Positions 7,402 to 16,859 of a DNA stretch of 64,000 nt are shown piece after piece (positions within the stretch are counted from its first letter, which is position 1; every line of letters starts with the position of its first letter). The notes beneath the pieces were generated by a model, which was not told the DNA's origin, did not search any database, and saw only the letters and a list, made by a program, of their open reading frames with translations. A program made the translations under genes and the position numbers. The stretch covers positions 684,501-748,500 of the forward strand of contig NZ_LMRS01000001.1 of assembly GCF_001426195.1 (NCBI RefSeq), given 5' to 3'. This stretch comes from Sphingomonas sp. Leaf339. GTDB lineage: Bacteria > Pseudomonadota > Alphaproteobacteria > Sphingomonadales > Sphingomonadaceae.

Positions 7402-7757
7402 CTGGGCATTTCTGCCCGCGACTCACTGAGGGCGTGAGGTTCTGATCGTTCTCCACCTTTGTTGTCTGTCCGATCTGATCTGTCAGCACGGCAACGCCCT
7501 GTCCCGCGAACGAACCGTCCGCTGCTACCCATTCGCGCTCCCGCAACGAATTGTATAAGCCCGGCTATCCCGCCCGAGCCGGCAAATGAGGGGGATTATC
7601 CCCACAAATCCCCAAAAATCCCGTTGCTAGGTTGGGGGGGCGCTGATACACCCAGGTTACTTCAGGGGCAGACTCTCCGAATGCGTTGGGCATCCGGACC
7701 GTGACGATGGTCGTGGTCCGAGGCCGGTGAGTCGTGCGCGCCGGGGTGGAGTTTGGC
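7402..7757 (+). promoter_or_regulatory. Intergenic regulatory region upstream of the dcw cluster
   Basis: About 356 bases without a convincing gene. It holds a possible -10 element TATAAG at 7554-7559 (no good -35), a three-copy 10-bp repeat at 7595-7624 described separately, a run of seven G at 7634-7640, and two GANTC (CcrM methylation) sites at 7420-7424 and 7671-7675. A minus-strand frame through 7402-7546 reads on into the antisense of the preceding gene and is taken as a shadow. Confidence 0.55.
7595..7624 (-). promoter_or_regulatory. Candidate MraZ operator: three 10-bp direct repeats
   Basis: On the minus strand the three consecutive 10-mers read acGGGATTTT, TGGGGATTTG and TGGGGATAAT, i.e. 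TGGGGA every 10 bases with a weaker first copy. MraZ of other bacteria binds TGGG-type direct repeats spaced by one helical turn upstream of its own gene, and mraZ starts 133 bases downstream here. The periodicity is seen directly; binding is inferred. Confidence 0.65.
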
Positions 7758-8258
7758 GTGTTGATCAGGGGGCGGTATCAGGGAGACGGCATCGGCCTTG
7801 TCGACGACAAGGGCCGGGTAGCTATCCCCTCCGCACTTCGCACCACGCTCGCTGCCAATGCGCCCAAGGCTGACGGCAAAACCGGCGGCACGATCATCAT
7901 CGGTGCTCACCAGAAGAACCGTTGCCTCGTCGCTTATGATTCGGGTTATCTCGATATCCTGGCCGAGCGGCTGGATCGTCGCGAAGCGGAAAACACCAGC
8001 GCGGACGGCGAGTACGATTACAACATCAAGCGCCGCGCTGCGGTGGGCGAAGCGGTGCCGTTCGACGGTTCTGGTCGCTTCATCATGCCGGCGTTCCCGC
8101 GCTTCTATGCCGGGATCGGCGAACACGCATTCTTCTACGGCGTGCTCGACTATATCGAAATCTGGGACCCCACGACCTTGATCGCGACTGAGGACATGCC
8201 CGTCGTCGTCAAGGAAATGGCGCGCTTCTATATGCAGTCGAAGGGAATCGCGCTGTGA
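7758..8258 (+). CDS. mraZ: Transcriptional regulator MraZ
   Basis: 166 residues from GTG 7758, chosen because GGTGGAG lies 8 bases upstream. GTG 7734 would add 8 residues and TTG 7761 remove one. Two SpoVT/AbrB-like swapped-hairpin repeats are visible: [20 protein letters not shown] near the start, and [19 protein letters not shown] in the second half. MraZ forms a ring and represses or tunes dcw transcription from its own promoter. First gene of the cluster; its stop overlaps the GTG of rsmH. Confidence 0.92.
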   Translation: MLIRGRYQGDGIGLVDDKGRVAIPSALRTTLAANAPKADGKTGGTIIIGAHQKNRCLVAYDSGYLDILAERLDRREAENTSADGEYDYNIKRRAAVGEAVPFDGSGRFIMPAFPRFYAGIGEHAFFYGVLDYIEIWDPTTLIATEDMPVVVKEMARFYMQSKGIAL

Positions 8259-9205
8259 GCGCCCCCCATGTCCCGGTGCTGATGACCGAAGTCGTGGCCG
8301 CGCTCGCTCCTGCCCCGGGCGATGTGATGGTCGACGCCACCTTCGGTGCCGGCGGTTATACCCGCGCGATCCTTACCAGCGGCGCGCGGGTGATTGCGTT
8401 CGATCGTGATCCCGATGCGATCGCCGCGGGTGAAGCTGCGGCGATCGACGGGCTAACGCTGATTCACGCCGATTTCTCGGCGATGGAGTCGGCGCTGGAC
8501 GGTATCGGCGTCGGGCCGGTCGATGGCGTGACGATGGATATCGGCGTGTCGTCGATGCAACTGGATCAGGCGGATCGCGGCTTTTCCTTTCAGTCCGATG
8601 GACCGCTCGACATGCGCATGGCGCAGGCGGGCATGAGCGCGGCCGAGTTCTGCAACGAGGCTGACGAAACACTAATCGCCGACGTCATTTATCGGTATGG
8701 CGACGAACCCAAGTCGCGGCGGATTGCGCGCGCCATCGTGGCGGCGCGGCCGTTGACGCGGACGAGCGAGCTGGCTTCGATCGTCCGCCGTGCGCTGGGC
8801 TACAAGCCGCACGACAAAAAGGACCCGGCGACGCGGACCTTTCAGGCGATTCGCATCCATGTGAACCGCGAACTGGGCGAACTGGCGGATGGTCTCGCCG
8901 CGGCGGAACGCGTGTTAAAACCGGGCGGCCGACTGGCGGTGGTGACGTTTCACAGCCTGGAGGATCGCATGGTGAAGCGGTTCCTGCGCGATCGGTCCGG
9001 CGGTGCTCCTTCAGCTTCGCGTCATTTGCCGCAGGCCATTCAGGGTCCGGCACCGAGTTTCGAACTGGTCGGCCGCGGTATCCGCGCCGGCGAGGCGGAG
9101 GTGGCCGCGAACCCGCGCGCCCGCTCCGCAACATTGCGGACGGCCCGGCGGACGGCGGCACCGGCGTGGCAGGACGACCTTGGGCATGTGGAGGTGAGCG
9201 TATGA
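8255..9205 (+). CDS. rsmH: 16S rRNA m4C1402 methyltransferase RsmH
   Basis: 316 residues. SAM-dependent N4-methylation of C1402 in 16S r[33 protein letters not shown] (motif I), [25 protein letters not shown] and [14 protein letters not shown] are the standard RsmH/MraW blocks. The GTG start overlaps the mraZ stop (GTGA) and the stop overlaps the ftsL start (ATGA), so all three are translationally coupled. Confidence 0.96.
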   Translation: MSAPHVPVLMTEVVAALAPAPGDVMVDATFGAGGYTRAILTSGARVIAFDRDPDAIAAGEAAAIDGLTLIHADFSAMESALDGIGVGPVDGVTMDIGVSSMQLDQADRGFSFQSDGPLDMRMAQAGMSAAEFCNEADETLIADVIYRYGDEPKSRRIARAIVAARPLTRTSELASIVRRALGYKPHDKKDPATRTFQAIRIHVNRELGELADGLAAAERVLKPGGRLAVVTFHSLEDRMVKRFLRDRSGGAPSASRHLPQAIQGPAPSFELVGRGIRAGEAEVAANPRARSATLRTARRTAAPAWQDDLGHVEVSV

Positions 9206-9819
9206 CGGCGGCGTACAGACTGAAGGGGATCGGCTGGTTCGGCGGGTGCGTCGCGATCGTGCTCGGCTTCTACCTCGTCTCGCTGCAGGTCGCGGGCGAG
9301 CGCAAGAAGCTCGAACAGGTCAATCGCCGCATTACGGTTGCCGAGCGTGATATTCGCGCGCTGGAGACTGAGTTCGACACGCGCGCGAATCTGGCCCAGC
9401 TGGAAAAGTGGAACGGTGATACGCTGGCTCTGTCGGCGCCCACCGCCGGCCAGTTCATCAGTGACGAGGCGCAGTTGGCTTCGCTCGACGTGACCGCGCC
9501 GATGGGCGGGGCCATGGTGCGGACCGCCGCGCTGGTCGTGCCCACAGGCGCCGCCCCGCTGCTGCCCGCCGCGATGACGCTCGTCGCCGCCAATACGCCG
9601 CCGCCCGTTGCCGCTCCCGCCGTCCAGCGGGTGATCGCCACGGTCGCGATCGCACCTACGCGCAGCACGGAGATGTCGGTCGCCCGCCGCGCCGCCGTCG
9701 CCGCGGTGGCGAAGGTGCGGCCGGACGCGGTGGCATTGCTCGATCGCAAGCTGCTGTCCGACACCACGCTCGGCGATATCCTGTCGGGCGCACGCGCCGA
9801 GGCGGGTCGCAAGCGTTGA
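9202..9819 (+). CDS. ftsL: Cell division protein FtsL-like
   Basis: 205 residues. A single transmembrane helix lies at about residues 9-31 ([20 protein letters not shown]), followed at once by a coiled-coil segment ([20 protein letters not shown] and on). This is the FtsL bitopic divisome topology; FtsL links FtsB/FtsQ to FtsWI. The Ala/Val/Pro-rich C-terminal half makes it longer than the enterobacterial protein. Identification rests mainly on position between rsmH and ftsI and on topology. ATGA overlap upstream, TTGA overlap downstream. Confidence 0.82.
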   Translation: MTAAYRLKGIGWFGGCVAIVLGFYLVSLQVAGERKKLEQVNRRITVAERDIRALETEFDTRANLAQLEKWNGDTLALSAPTAGQFISDEAQLASLDVTAPMGGAMVRTAALVVPTGAAPLLPAAMTLVAANTPPPVAAPAVQRVIATVAIAPTRSTEMSVARRAAVAAVAKVRPDAVALLDRKLLSDTTLGDILSGARAEAGRKR

Positions 9820-11531
9820 CCGCTCTCGTCGCCCGGCCGATCGCGCAACGTGGTAACGCCAAACAGCGTCATCAGCTGGTGGCCACGGCCCATACGCGGC
9901 TGATGATGCTGATGCTGCTGTTCGCGATGGCGGTGGTGCTGGTGCTCGGGCGGCTGACTGTGCTGGCGATGTTTTCAGGTGCCGAGGCGCAGGCCCGTGT
10001 CGCTACATTGGCTGGGCGGGGCGACATCGTCGACCGCAACGGCGCGCCGCTTGCCCGGACGATTGATGCCTGGACGATCGCAGTGCATCCGCGCGACCTT
10101 ATGGGCGACAAGATGGAGCTGGCGTCGAAGCTGGCGGCGCTAATGCCCGATCGTGGCGATCAGACCTGGTTCTATGGCCAGCTGACCAAGGACGTCTCGT
10201 TCACCTATCTGCAACGCCGCGCCTCTCCCGCCCTGGTCGAGCAGGTCAATGCATTGGGTGAGCCGGCGATCGTCTTTGCGCGCGAGACGCAGCGCCTCTA
10301 TCCGCAATCGTCGATGGCGGCCCATGCGCTCGGCTTCCTGTCCACCGACGGCCATGGCATGAGCGGTATGGAGCGCGTGCTGGACGAGCGCCTGACGAAT
10401 CCCGCTACCGCCGGCCAACCCATCGCGCTGTCGCTCGATACCCGCGTACAGGCGGCGATGGAGAGCGAACTCGGCCGCGCGATGAACACTTTTTCGGCCC
10501 GCGGCGCCGGCGGCATCGTCCTGGATGTCGCGACCGGTGAGGTGATCGCCATGGTTTCGCTGCCGACGTTCAATCCCAACCGCGTTGGCATGGCCGGCAG
10601 CGAGGAACTGCGCAACATCACCACGCAGAGCGTGTTCGAGCTGGGCTCCACCTTCAAGCCGATTACGATGGCGACGGCGATGGATACCGGCGTCGTGACC
10701 TCTTTCGCCCGCCGCTTCGACGCGACCCATCCACTGAAGGTTGGCGGCTATACCATCCATGACGAGCGCGGCGATCCGAAGCGCTGGTTGAATATGGCGG
10801 AAACGCTGATCTACTCCTCCAACATCGCCACCGCCCGCGTCGCCGACGAGGTCGGGCCGCAGCGGATGCAGGCGATGTTCAAAAAGCTCGGCTTCGATAC
10901 CAAGCCCGACATCGAATTGCGCGAAAAGGGTGGTCCGCTGTGGCCAAAATATTGGGCGCGCACGACCACGATGACCACCGCCTATGGCCATGGCATCGCA
11001 GTGACGCCGCTGCACCTCGCCAACGCCTATGCCACGCTGGTCAATGGCGGCATCTGGCGGCCGGCGACGTTGCTGAAGGTCGAACCGGGCCATGCCGCGG
11101 CAGGCCGGCGTGTCATCAGCGAACAGACGAGCGCGCGGATGCGGCAGATGTTGCGCCTGATCGTCCAGCGCGGCACCGGTCGCAAGGGGGAGGCACCGGG
11201 CTATCGCGTCGGTGGCAAGACCGGCACGGCCGAGGCGGCGGTGGCGGGGGGCTATGATCGCTCGCGCAACGTCGCGACCTTCGCGGCGGCATTCCCGATG
11301 GATGCACCGCGTTATGTCGTGCTCGCCATGCTTGATTCGCCGCTGGGCACAAAGGAAACCTCCGGTTGGAAGACTGCCGCGTGGAACGCCGCTCCCGTCG
11401 TCGGTCGGACGATTTCGCGGGTCGGCGCAATCCTGGGCGTCGTCCCCGACGAGGCGCGCGACATCGACGTGTCGGACATCACACCGACCCTGTGGGACGA
11501 TCCCAGCCGCCGACCGGCGACCGGACAATGA
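9816..11531 (+). CDS. ftsI: Peptidoglycan D,D-transpeptidase FtsI (PBP3)
   Basis: 571 residues. Septal class B penicillin-binding protein. An N-terminal membrane anchor lies at about 29-52, a pedestal domain beginning GRGDIVDRNGAPLA at about 67-80, then the transpeptidase domain with S278 in GSTFKPI, the SSN motif at about 334 (YSSNIATAR) and K468 in GGKTGTAEA. The start is TTG, overlapping the ftsL stop. Works with FtsW to make septal peptidoglycan. A short spacer of 10 bases leads to murE. Confidence 0.96.
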   Translation: MTALVARPIAQRGNAKQRHQLVATAHTRLMMLMLLFAMAVVLVLGRLTVLAMFSGAEAQARVATLAGRGDIVDRNGAPLARTIDAWTIAVHPRDLMGDKMELASKLAALMPDRGDQTWFYGQLTKDVSFTYLQRRASPALVEQVNALGEPAIVFARETQRLYPQSSMAAHALGFLSTDGHGMSGMERVLDERLTNPATAGQPIALSLDTRVQAAMESELGRAMNTFSARGAGGIVLDVATGEVIAMVSLPTFNPNRVGMAGSEELRNITTQSVFELGSTFKPITMATAMDTGVVTSFARRFDATHPLKVGGYTIHDERGDPKRWLNMAETLIYSSNIATARVADEVGPQRMQAMFKKLGFDTKPDIELREKGGPLWPKYWARTTTMTTAYGHGIAVTPLHLANAYATLVNGGIWRPATLLKVEPGHAAAGRRVISEQTSARMRQMLRLIVQRGTGRKGEAPGYRVGGKTGTAEAAVAGGYDRSRNVATFAAAFPMDAPRYVVLAMLDSPLGTKETSGWKTAAWNAAPVVGRTISRVGAILGVVPDEARDIDVSDITPTLWDDPSRRPATGQ

Positions 11532-11541
11532 GCGGCGCGCG

Positions 11542-12957
11542 ATGAGGCTCGGTCAGCTGACCGGCGGCAGCGAAGACGTGGCCGTCACCGGCTTCGCTAT
11601 CGATCATCGCAAGGTTGCGCCCGGCACCATCTTCGGCGCCTTCCGCGGCGCTCGCGTGAACGGCGAAGATTTTATCGCCGATGCGATCCGCGCCGGGGCG
11701 ATCGCCGTGGTCGCCCGACCCGAAGCGGTGGTGCAGGGCGCGGTCCACATTATCGACGACGAACCTCGTGCCGCCTTCGCCCGCGCCGCCGCCCGTTTCT
11801 TCGGTCCGTTTCCCAATACCGTGGTTGCGGTGACGGGTACCAACGGCAAGACATCGACGGTCGAGATGGTCCGCCAGCTGTGGCGGATGACGGGCCATCA
11901 CGCGGCGTCTATCGGTACGCTGGGCGTCACGACTGCCGACGAGCGGGTGACGACGGGACTGACGACGCCCGATGTCGTGACGTTCCTGTCCAACGTCGCC
12001 GGGCTGGCCCGCGAAGGCGTGACGCATCTGGCCTTCGAGGCATCCAGCCATGGTCTGACGCAATACCGGACCGAGGGTCTGACCGTCGATGCCGCGGCAT
12101 TCACCAATCTCAGCCGTGATCATCTGGACTATCACGGCGATATGGCGGCGTATCTGACCGCCAAGATGCGCCTGTTCTCCGAAGTGCTGTCGCCTGACGG
12201 CACCGCCGTTGTCTGGGCCGATGATCCCGAGTCGGCACGTGTCGTCGATCTGGCACGGGAACGCGGCAACCGCCTCATCACCGTCGGCGCGCGCGGTAGC
12301 ACGCTGCGCCTCGTCGGCCGGGAACCAAGCCTGCTGGGACAGGGGCTGACGATCGAGGCGGAAGGCGTCACGCACCGTATCGAACTGCCGCTGATCGGCG
12401 CCTACCAAGCCGCCAATGCGCTCGTAGCGGTCGGGCTGGTCATCGCCACTGGCGCATCGGTCGTGGCGACGTTGCAGGCGCTGGCCCGGTTGCAGCCGGT
12501 ACGCGGACGGCTGGAACGTGCCGCCATCGCGAAATCCGGCGCACCCATATATGTCGATTACGCCCACACGCCCGACGCACTCGAAGCGGCCATCGCGGCG
12601 CTGAAGCCCCATGCCGCAGGGCAATTGATCGTCGTGTTCGGCGCGGGTGGCGATCGCGACACGGGCAAGCGTGAACCGATGGGACAGGTGGCGGCGGCGC
12701 AGGCCGACCGGGTAATCGTCACCGACGATAATCCGCGCGGTGAGAATGCGTCGATCATCCGCCGGTCGGTGCTGAAGGGCGCACCGGACGCGATCGAGAT
12801 CGGCGACCGCCGCACCGCGATTGCTGCCGCGATCCGCGATGCGGGGCCGGCGGACATCGTTCTGATTGCCGGCAAGGGGCATGAACAGGGACAGATCGTC
12901 GGCGACATGGTGCTGCCGTTCGATGATGTCGCCGTAGCACGGGAGTGCGTTGGATGA
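11542..12957 (+). CDS. murE: UDP-MurNAc-tripeptide synthetase MurE (meso-DAP adding)
   Basis: 471 residues. Adds meso-diaminopimelate to UDP-MurNAc-L-Ala-D-Glu. ATP loop VAVTGTNGKTSTVEMV, LTTPDVVTFL, NLSRDHLDYHGDMAAY, and the substrate signature DDNPRGE, whose DNPR motif indicates meso-DAP specificity. The start MRLGQLTGG follows GCGCG without a strong ribosome-binding site but is the family-like N-terminus. The stop overlaps the next small ORF (ATGA). Confidence 0.96.
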   Translation: MRLGQLTGGSEDVAVTGFAIDHRKVAPGTIFGAFRGARVNGEDFIADAIRAGAIAVVARPEAVVQGAVHIIDDEPRAAFARAAARFFGPFPNTVVAVTGTNGKTSTVEMVRQLWRMTGHHAASIGTLGVTTADERVTTGLTTPDVVTFLSNVAGLAREGVTHLAFEASSHGLTQYRTEGLTVDAAAFTNLSRDHLDYHGDMAAYLTAKMRLFSEVLSPDGTAVVWADDPESARVVDLARERGNRLITVGARGSTLRLVGREPSLLGQGLTIEAEGVTHRIELPLIGAYQAANALVAVGLVIATGASVVATLQALARLQPVRGRLERAAIAKSGAPIYVDYAHTPDALEAAIAALKPHAAGQLIVVFGAGGDRDTGKREPMGQVAAAQADRVIVTDDNPRGENASIIRRSVLKGAPDAIEIGDRRTAIAAAIRDAGPADIVLIAGKGHEQGQIVGDMVLPFDDVAVARECVG

Positions 12958-13148
12958 GGGCAGGGTTGAATTGGTCCGCGATCGAAGCGGCCGATGAATT
13001 TGATGGTTTGTCGGTCACGGCCGACTGGTTCCGATCCCCGAAGGATCGCAAGCTGGTGATGCCGGCCAAGACCGCCTCGCCGAAAACGCGCAATATGCCG
13101 GTCTCCGAACGTCCCAAACTCGGTCTTCGCTACGGGGCGGACGGATGA
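12954..13148 (+). CDS. Small uncharacterised ORF between murE and murF
   Basis: 64 residues starting MRAGLNWSAIEAADEFDG and ending LGLRYGADG. Both junctions are four-base ATGA overlaps, with the murE stop and with the murF start, exactly the coupling used throughout the cluster. No family is recognised. It is basic and Ser/Pro-rich in its second half, with no membrane segment or signal peptide. It could be a genuine lineage-specific dcw protein or a translated spacer that keeps coupling between murE and murF. The coupling argues for translation, not for a function. Confidence 0.6.
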   Translation: MRAGLNWSAIEAADEFDGLSVTADWFRSPKDRKLVMPAKTASPKTRNMPVSERPKLGLRYGADG

Positions 13149-14500
13149 GCTTGTGGACGTCGGCCGCGATCGCCGCTGCGACCCGTGGTCGCGCCTCGGC
13201 TGACTTCGCGGCCACGGGCGTCGCCTTCGACAGTCGCGAGGTCGGGCCGGGCGACCTGTTCATCGCGCTGACGGGCGAAGCCACGGACGGCCACCGTTTC
13301 CTGACGCAAGCCTTCGCGCAGGGTGCCACCGGTGCGATCGTATCAGATATGTCTGACGGACCACATGTCCGCGTCGCCGATACCTTCGCCGCGCTGGAAG
13401 ACCTGGCGCGCGCATCGCGGGCACACACTGCGGCCAAGGTGATCGGCGTCACCGGTTCGGTCGGCAAGACGAGCGCCAAGGAGGCGCTGTACGCCTGCCT
13501 CGATCGCATCTGGCGCGGGCAGGCGCACCGCTCGGTCAAGAGCTACAACAATCACACCGGCGTGCCGCTCAGCCTCGCCCGGATGCCCGCCGCTACCCAT
13601 GCGGCGGTCTTCGAAATGGGCATGAACCATCCCGGCGAACTGGCCCATCTGACGACGCTGGTGCGACCGCATGTCGCCGTCGTCACCGCCATCGCACCGG
13701 CGCACACCGCCTTCTTCCCCGACGAAAGCGCGATCGCGGATGCCAAAGGCGAGATTTTTCGTGGCCTCGAGCCGGGCGGGGTGGCGATCATCCCGTATGA
13801 CAGCACGCATCGCGACCGGCTGATCGCCGCTGCGCAGCCCTATGCCGCGCGGATCGTGACCTTCGGCAATGATCCGGCCGCCGATGTCCGCGCGATCGAG
13901 GCAGTGCGCGTGAAAAGCGGCGGTAGCTTCGTGACCGCGCGCATCGGCGACCGCGAACTTAGCTTTACGCTGTCTCAGCCCGGCGCCCATTGGGTGTCGA
14001 ATGCGCTTGCCGTGCTGGCTGCGGTCGATGCAGTCGGCGGCGATCTGGCGATGGCGGGACTGGCGCTGGCCGAACTGGGCGGTTTGCCCGGCCGGGGCGC
14101 CCGCTTCGTGACCGCCGGCGATGCGTTGGTGATCGACGAAAGCTACAACGCGAACCCCGCATCGATGCGCGCGACGCTGGCGGTGCTGGCGCATGAACCC
14201 GGACGCCACATTGCCGTTTTGGGCGAAATGCGTGAACTTGGTGAGGCATCGGCCGACTATCACGCCGGGCTCGCCGGCCCGGTCGAGGACGCGCGCGTCG
14301 AAACGGCCATCCTGGTCGGTGAAGCGATGCGGCCGCTCGCGGAAAGGCTTGAGGGCCGGGTCGCAATCGTCCATGTGCCCGACGCTTCGATGGCGCTCGA
14401 TCGGTTGCGCGCCCTAATCGCACCCGGCGACGCGGTGCTGGTGAAGGGTTCCAACGGGGTCGGGCTGGCGCGCGTGATCGCGGGTCTGAAGGGCGGATAA
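13145..14500 (+). CDS. murF: UDP-MurNAc-tripeptide--D-Ala-D-Ala ligase MurF
   Basis: 451 residues. Adds D-Ala-D-Ala to complete the UDP-MurNAc-pentapeptide. N-terminal substrate domain [21 protein letters not shown] loop [45 protein letters not shown], and the C-terminal [15 protein letters not shown]. Coupled to the preceding small ORF; its TAA overlaps the mraY ATG by one base. Confidence 0.96.
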   Translation: MSLWTSAAIAAATRGRASADFAATGVAFDSREVGPGDLFIALTGEATDGHRFLTQAFAQGATGAIVSDMSDGPHVRVADTFAALEDLARASRAHTAAKVIGVTGSVGKTSAKEALYACLDRIWRGQAHRSVKSYNNHTGVPLSLARMPAATHAAVFEMGMNHPGELAHLTTLVRPHVAVVTAIAPAHTAFFPDESAIADAKGEIFRGLEPGGVAIIPYDSTHRDRLIAAAQPYAARIVTFGNDPAADVRAIEAVRVKSGGSFVTARIGDRELSFTLSQPGAHWVSNALAVLAAVDAVGGDLAMAGLALAELGGLPGRGARFVTAGDALVIDESYNANPASMRATLAVLAHEPGRHIAVLGEMRELGEASADYHAGLAGPVEDARVETAILVGEAMRPLAERLEGRVAIVHVPDASMALDRLRALIAPGDAVLVKGSNGVGLARVIAGLKGG

Positions 14501-15570
14501 TGTTGTACTGGATCGCCGAGCATCTGGGTTTCCAGGGGCTGCTCAACCTCATCCGCTATCAATCGTTTCGCACCGGTGCGGCGGTGGCTACGGCGTTGTT
14601 CATCGGCCTAATCATCGGTCCAAAATTCATTGGCTGGCTGCGCGTGCGCCAGGGCAAGGGGCAGCCGATCCGTGCCGACGGGCCGCAGACGCATCTGGCC
14701 AAGCGCGGCACGCCGACGATGGGCGGGCTGATGATCCTGACCGCGATGTCGCTGGCGATCCTGATGTGGATGGACATATCCAACCCCTATGTCTGGGCAT
14801 GCCTGTTCGTGACGCTGGGGTTCGGCGCGATCGGGTTCCTCGACGATTACGACAAGGTTCGCAAAGCCACGACCGCTGGCGTGCCGGGGCGAGTGCGCCT
14901 GTTGCTGGAATTCATCATCGCCGGAATCGCGGCCTGCATCATCATGCGGCAGAACGGGACTGGCCTGTACCTGCCCTTCACCAACCGGATGTATATCGAG
15001 CTTTGGTATTTCTACCCGCTGTTCGCCGCCTTCACGATCGTCGCGTTCGGTAATGCGGTGAACCTGACCGATGGGCTCGATGGCCTGGCTACCATGCCGG
15101 TCATCATCGCCAGCGTAGCGTTCATGGTCATCGTCTATCTGGCCGGCAACGTGAAGTTCGCGGAGTATTTGGGTATCCAGCACGTGCCCGGCGCCGGCGA
15201 ACTGGCGATCTTCTGCGGCGCAGTGGTCGGCGCGGGCCTCGCCTTCTTATGGTTCAACGCCCCACCCGCCGCCGTCTTCATGGGTGATACCGGCAGCCTC
15301 GCGCTGGGTGGCGCGCTCGGGACGATTGCCGTGGTCGCGCATCATGAGATCGTGCTGGGCATCATCGGCGGCCTGTTCGTGGTCGAGGCCATGAGCGTCA
15401 TCATCCAGGTCTTCTTCTACAAGCGCACCGGCCGCCGCGTCTTCAAAATGGCGCCGATCCACCATCATTTCGAACAGCTCGGCTGGAGCGAACCGACCGT
15501 CGTCATCCGCTTCTGGATCATCGCGTTCGTGCTGGCGCTCGCTGGCCTATCGACGTTGAAGCTGCGGTGA
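14500..15570 (+). CDS. mraY: Phospho-MurNAc-pentapeptide-transferase MraY
   Basis: 356 residues, about ten membrane helices. Transfers phospho-MurNAc-pentapeptide to undecaprenyl phosphate to form lipid I at the inner membrane. Active-site regions are present: [52 protein letters not shown], and the HHH motif in [13 protein letters not shown]. Follows murF with a one-base overlap; its stop overlaps the GTG of murD. Confidence 0.97.
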   Translation: MLYWIAEHLGFQGLLNLIRYQSFRTGAAVATALFIGLIIGPKFIGWLRVRQGKGQPIRADGPQTHLAKRGTPTMGGLMILTAMSLAILMWMDISNPYVWACLFVTLGFGAIGFLDDYDKVRKATTAGVPGRVRLLLEFIIAGIAACIIMRQNGTGLYLPFTNRMYIELWYFYPLFAAFTIVAFGNAVNLTDGLDGLATMPVIIASVAFMVIVYLAGNVKFAEYLGIQHVPGAGELAIFCGAVVGAGLAFLWFNAPPAAVFMGDTGSLALGGALGTIAVVAHHEIVLGIIGGLFVVEAMSVIIQVFFYKRTGRRVFKMAPIHHHFEQLGWSEPTVVIRFWIIAFVLALAGLSTLKLR

Positions 15571-16859
15571 TCGTCGCCGCCACTTGGAGCGGTAAACGCT
15601 ACGCCGTGCTGGGGCTGGCACGGTCGGGGCTGGCGACGGTCGCGGCGCTGGCGTCGGCCGGCGCGCATGTCGTGGCGTGGGATACGGACCGGGCCGCGCG
15701 CGAGCGGGCGGCGGCGATCGATGGGGTCATCATCCACGATCTCGCCGACCTGCGTCTGGACGGCGCCGCCGGTCTCGTCGTATCGCCCGGCGTTCCCCTC
15801 AACACCCACCCGCTCGTGGCCGCCGCCCGCGCCGCCGGCGTACCCGTTATCGGCGACATCGAACTGTTCGCCGAAGCACGTGCCGATCTGCCGCCGCACA
15901 AGGTCGTCGGCATTACCGGCACTAACGGTAAATCGACCACCACCGCGCTCATCAAGCACCTCTGCGACACCGCCGGCCTGCCAACGCTGATGGGCGGCAA
16001 TATCGGCCTGCCGATCCTGGGCGCGGAGCCGCTGCCCGCCGGCGGCGTCTATGTGCTGGAACTGTCGAGCTACCAGATCGATCTGACGCAAAGCCTCGAT
16101 TGCGACGTCGCGGTGCTACTGAACATCACGCCCGACCACCTCGATCGCTATGACGGGTTCGACGGCTATGCTGCCTCGAAGGCACGCCTCTTCGCGATGC
16201 AGTCGGCGACGCATGACGCTGTAATCGGCATCGGCGACGCCCCTTCGGCCGTGATCGCGCGGTCGCTGTCCGCCCGCGGCGAACATCTGACGAAGATCGC
16301 GCCGGGCGTTTGCATGGACCAGCGCGGCTGGCAGTCGCTGCAAGGGCCGCACAACGCCCAGAACGCGCTCGCCGCCATCGCCGTCGCCCACGCGCTGGGT
16401 ACCGCAGAAGTCGATATCGACCGGGGATTGGCCAGCTTCCGTGGCCTGCCGCACCGGATGGAACAGATCGGCAGTGTCGGCGGCGTCGCCTATGTCGATG
16501 ATTCCAAGGCGACCAACCCAGAGAGCGCCGCTCCGGCGCTTGCCGCCTATCCCCGCGTTCACTGGATCGTCGGCGGCCGCGCCAAGGGCGACGATCTCGA
16601 CGCCTGCGCACCGTCATTCGGCCACGTCGTTAAGGCGTATACCATCGGCGAGGTAGGACCACGTTTCGCCGACGTCCTCTCTGCCCACATGCCGGTCGAA
16701 CAGGCAGGCACGCTCGCCGCCGCCGTAGCCAGTGCTGCGGCACAGGCGAAACCGGGTGAGGTGGTTCTGCTGTCGCCAGCCTGTGCTAGCTTCGATCAGT
16801 TCCGCGATTATGAGGAGCGGGGGGCCGCGTTCCGCGCGGCCGTGGAGGCGCTGACATGA
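15567..16859 (+). CDS. murD: UDP-MurNAc-L-alanine--D-glutamate ligase MurD
   Basis: 430 residues. Adds D-Glu to UDP-MurNAc-L-Ala. N-terminal Rossmann-like domain [20 protein letters not shown] loop [47 protein letters not shown], and the C-terminal [12 protein letters not shown] and [15 protein letters not shown] start overlapping the mraY stop. Confidence 0.96.
   Translation: MIVAATWSGKRYAVLGLARSGLATVAALASAGAHVVAWDTDRAARERAAAIDGVIIHDLADLRLDGAAGLVVSPGVPLNTHPLVAAARAAGVPVIGDIELFAEARADLPPHKVVGITGTNGKSTTTALIKHLCDTAGLPTLMGGNIGLPILGAEPLPAGGVYVLELSSYQIDLTQSLDCDVAVLLNITPDHLDRYDGFDGYAASKARLFAMQSATHDAVIGIGDAPSAVIARSLSARGEHLTKIAPGVCMDQRGWQSLQGPHNAQNALAAIAVAHALGTAEVDIDRGLASFRGLPHRMEQIGSVGGVAYVDDSKATNPESAAPALAAYPRVHWIVGGRAKGDDLDACAPSFGHVVKAYTIGEVGPRFADVLSAHMPVEQAGTLAAAVASAAAQAKPGEVVLLSPACASFDQFRDYEERGAAFRAAVEALT

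Noticed and set aside
7142-7546. Minus-strand ORF of 134 codons beginning MREREWVAADG
   Set aside because: It runs antisense through the small membrane-protein gene, loses coding character after about 48 residues and has no neighbour logic.
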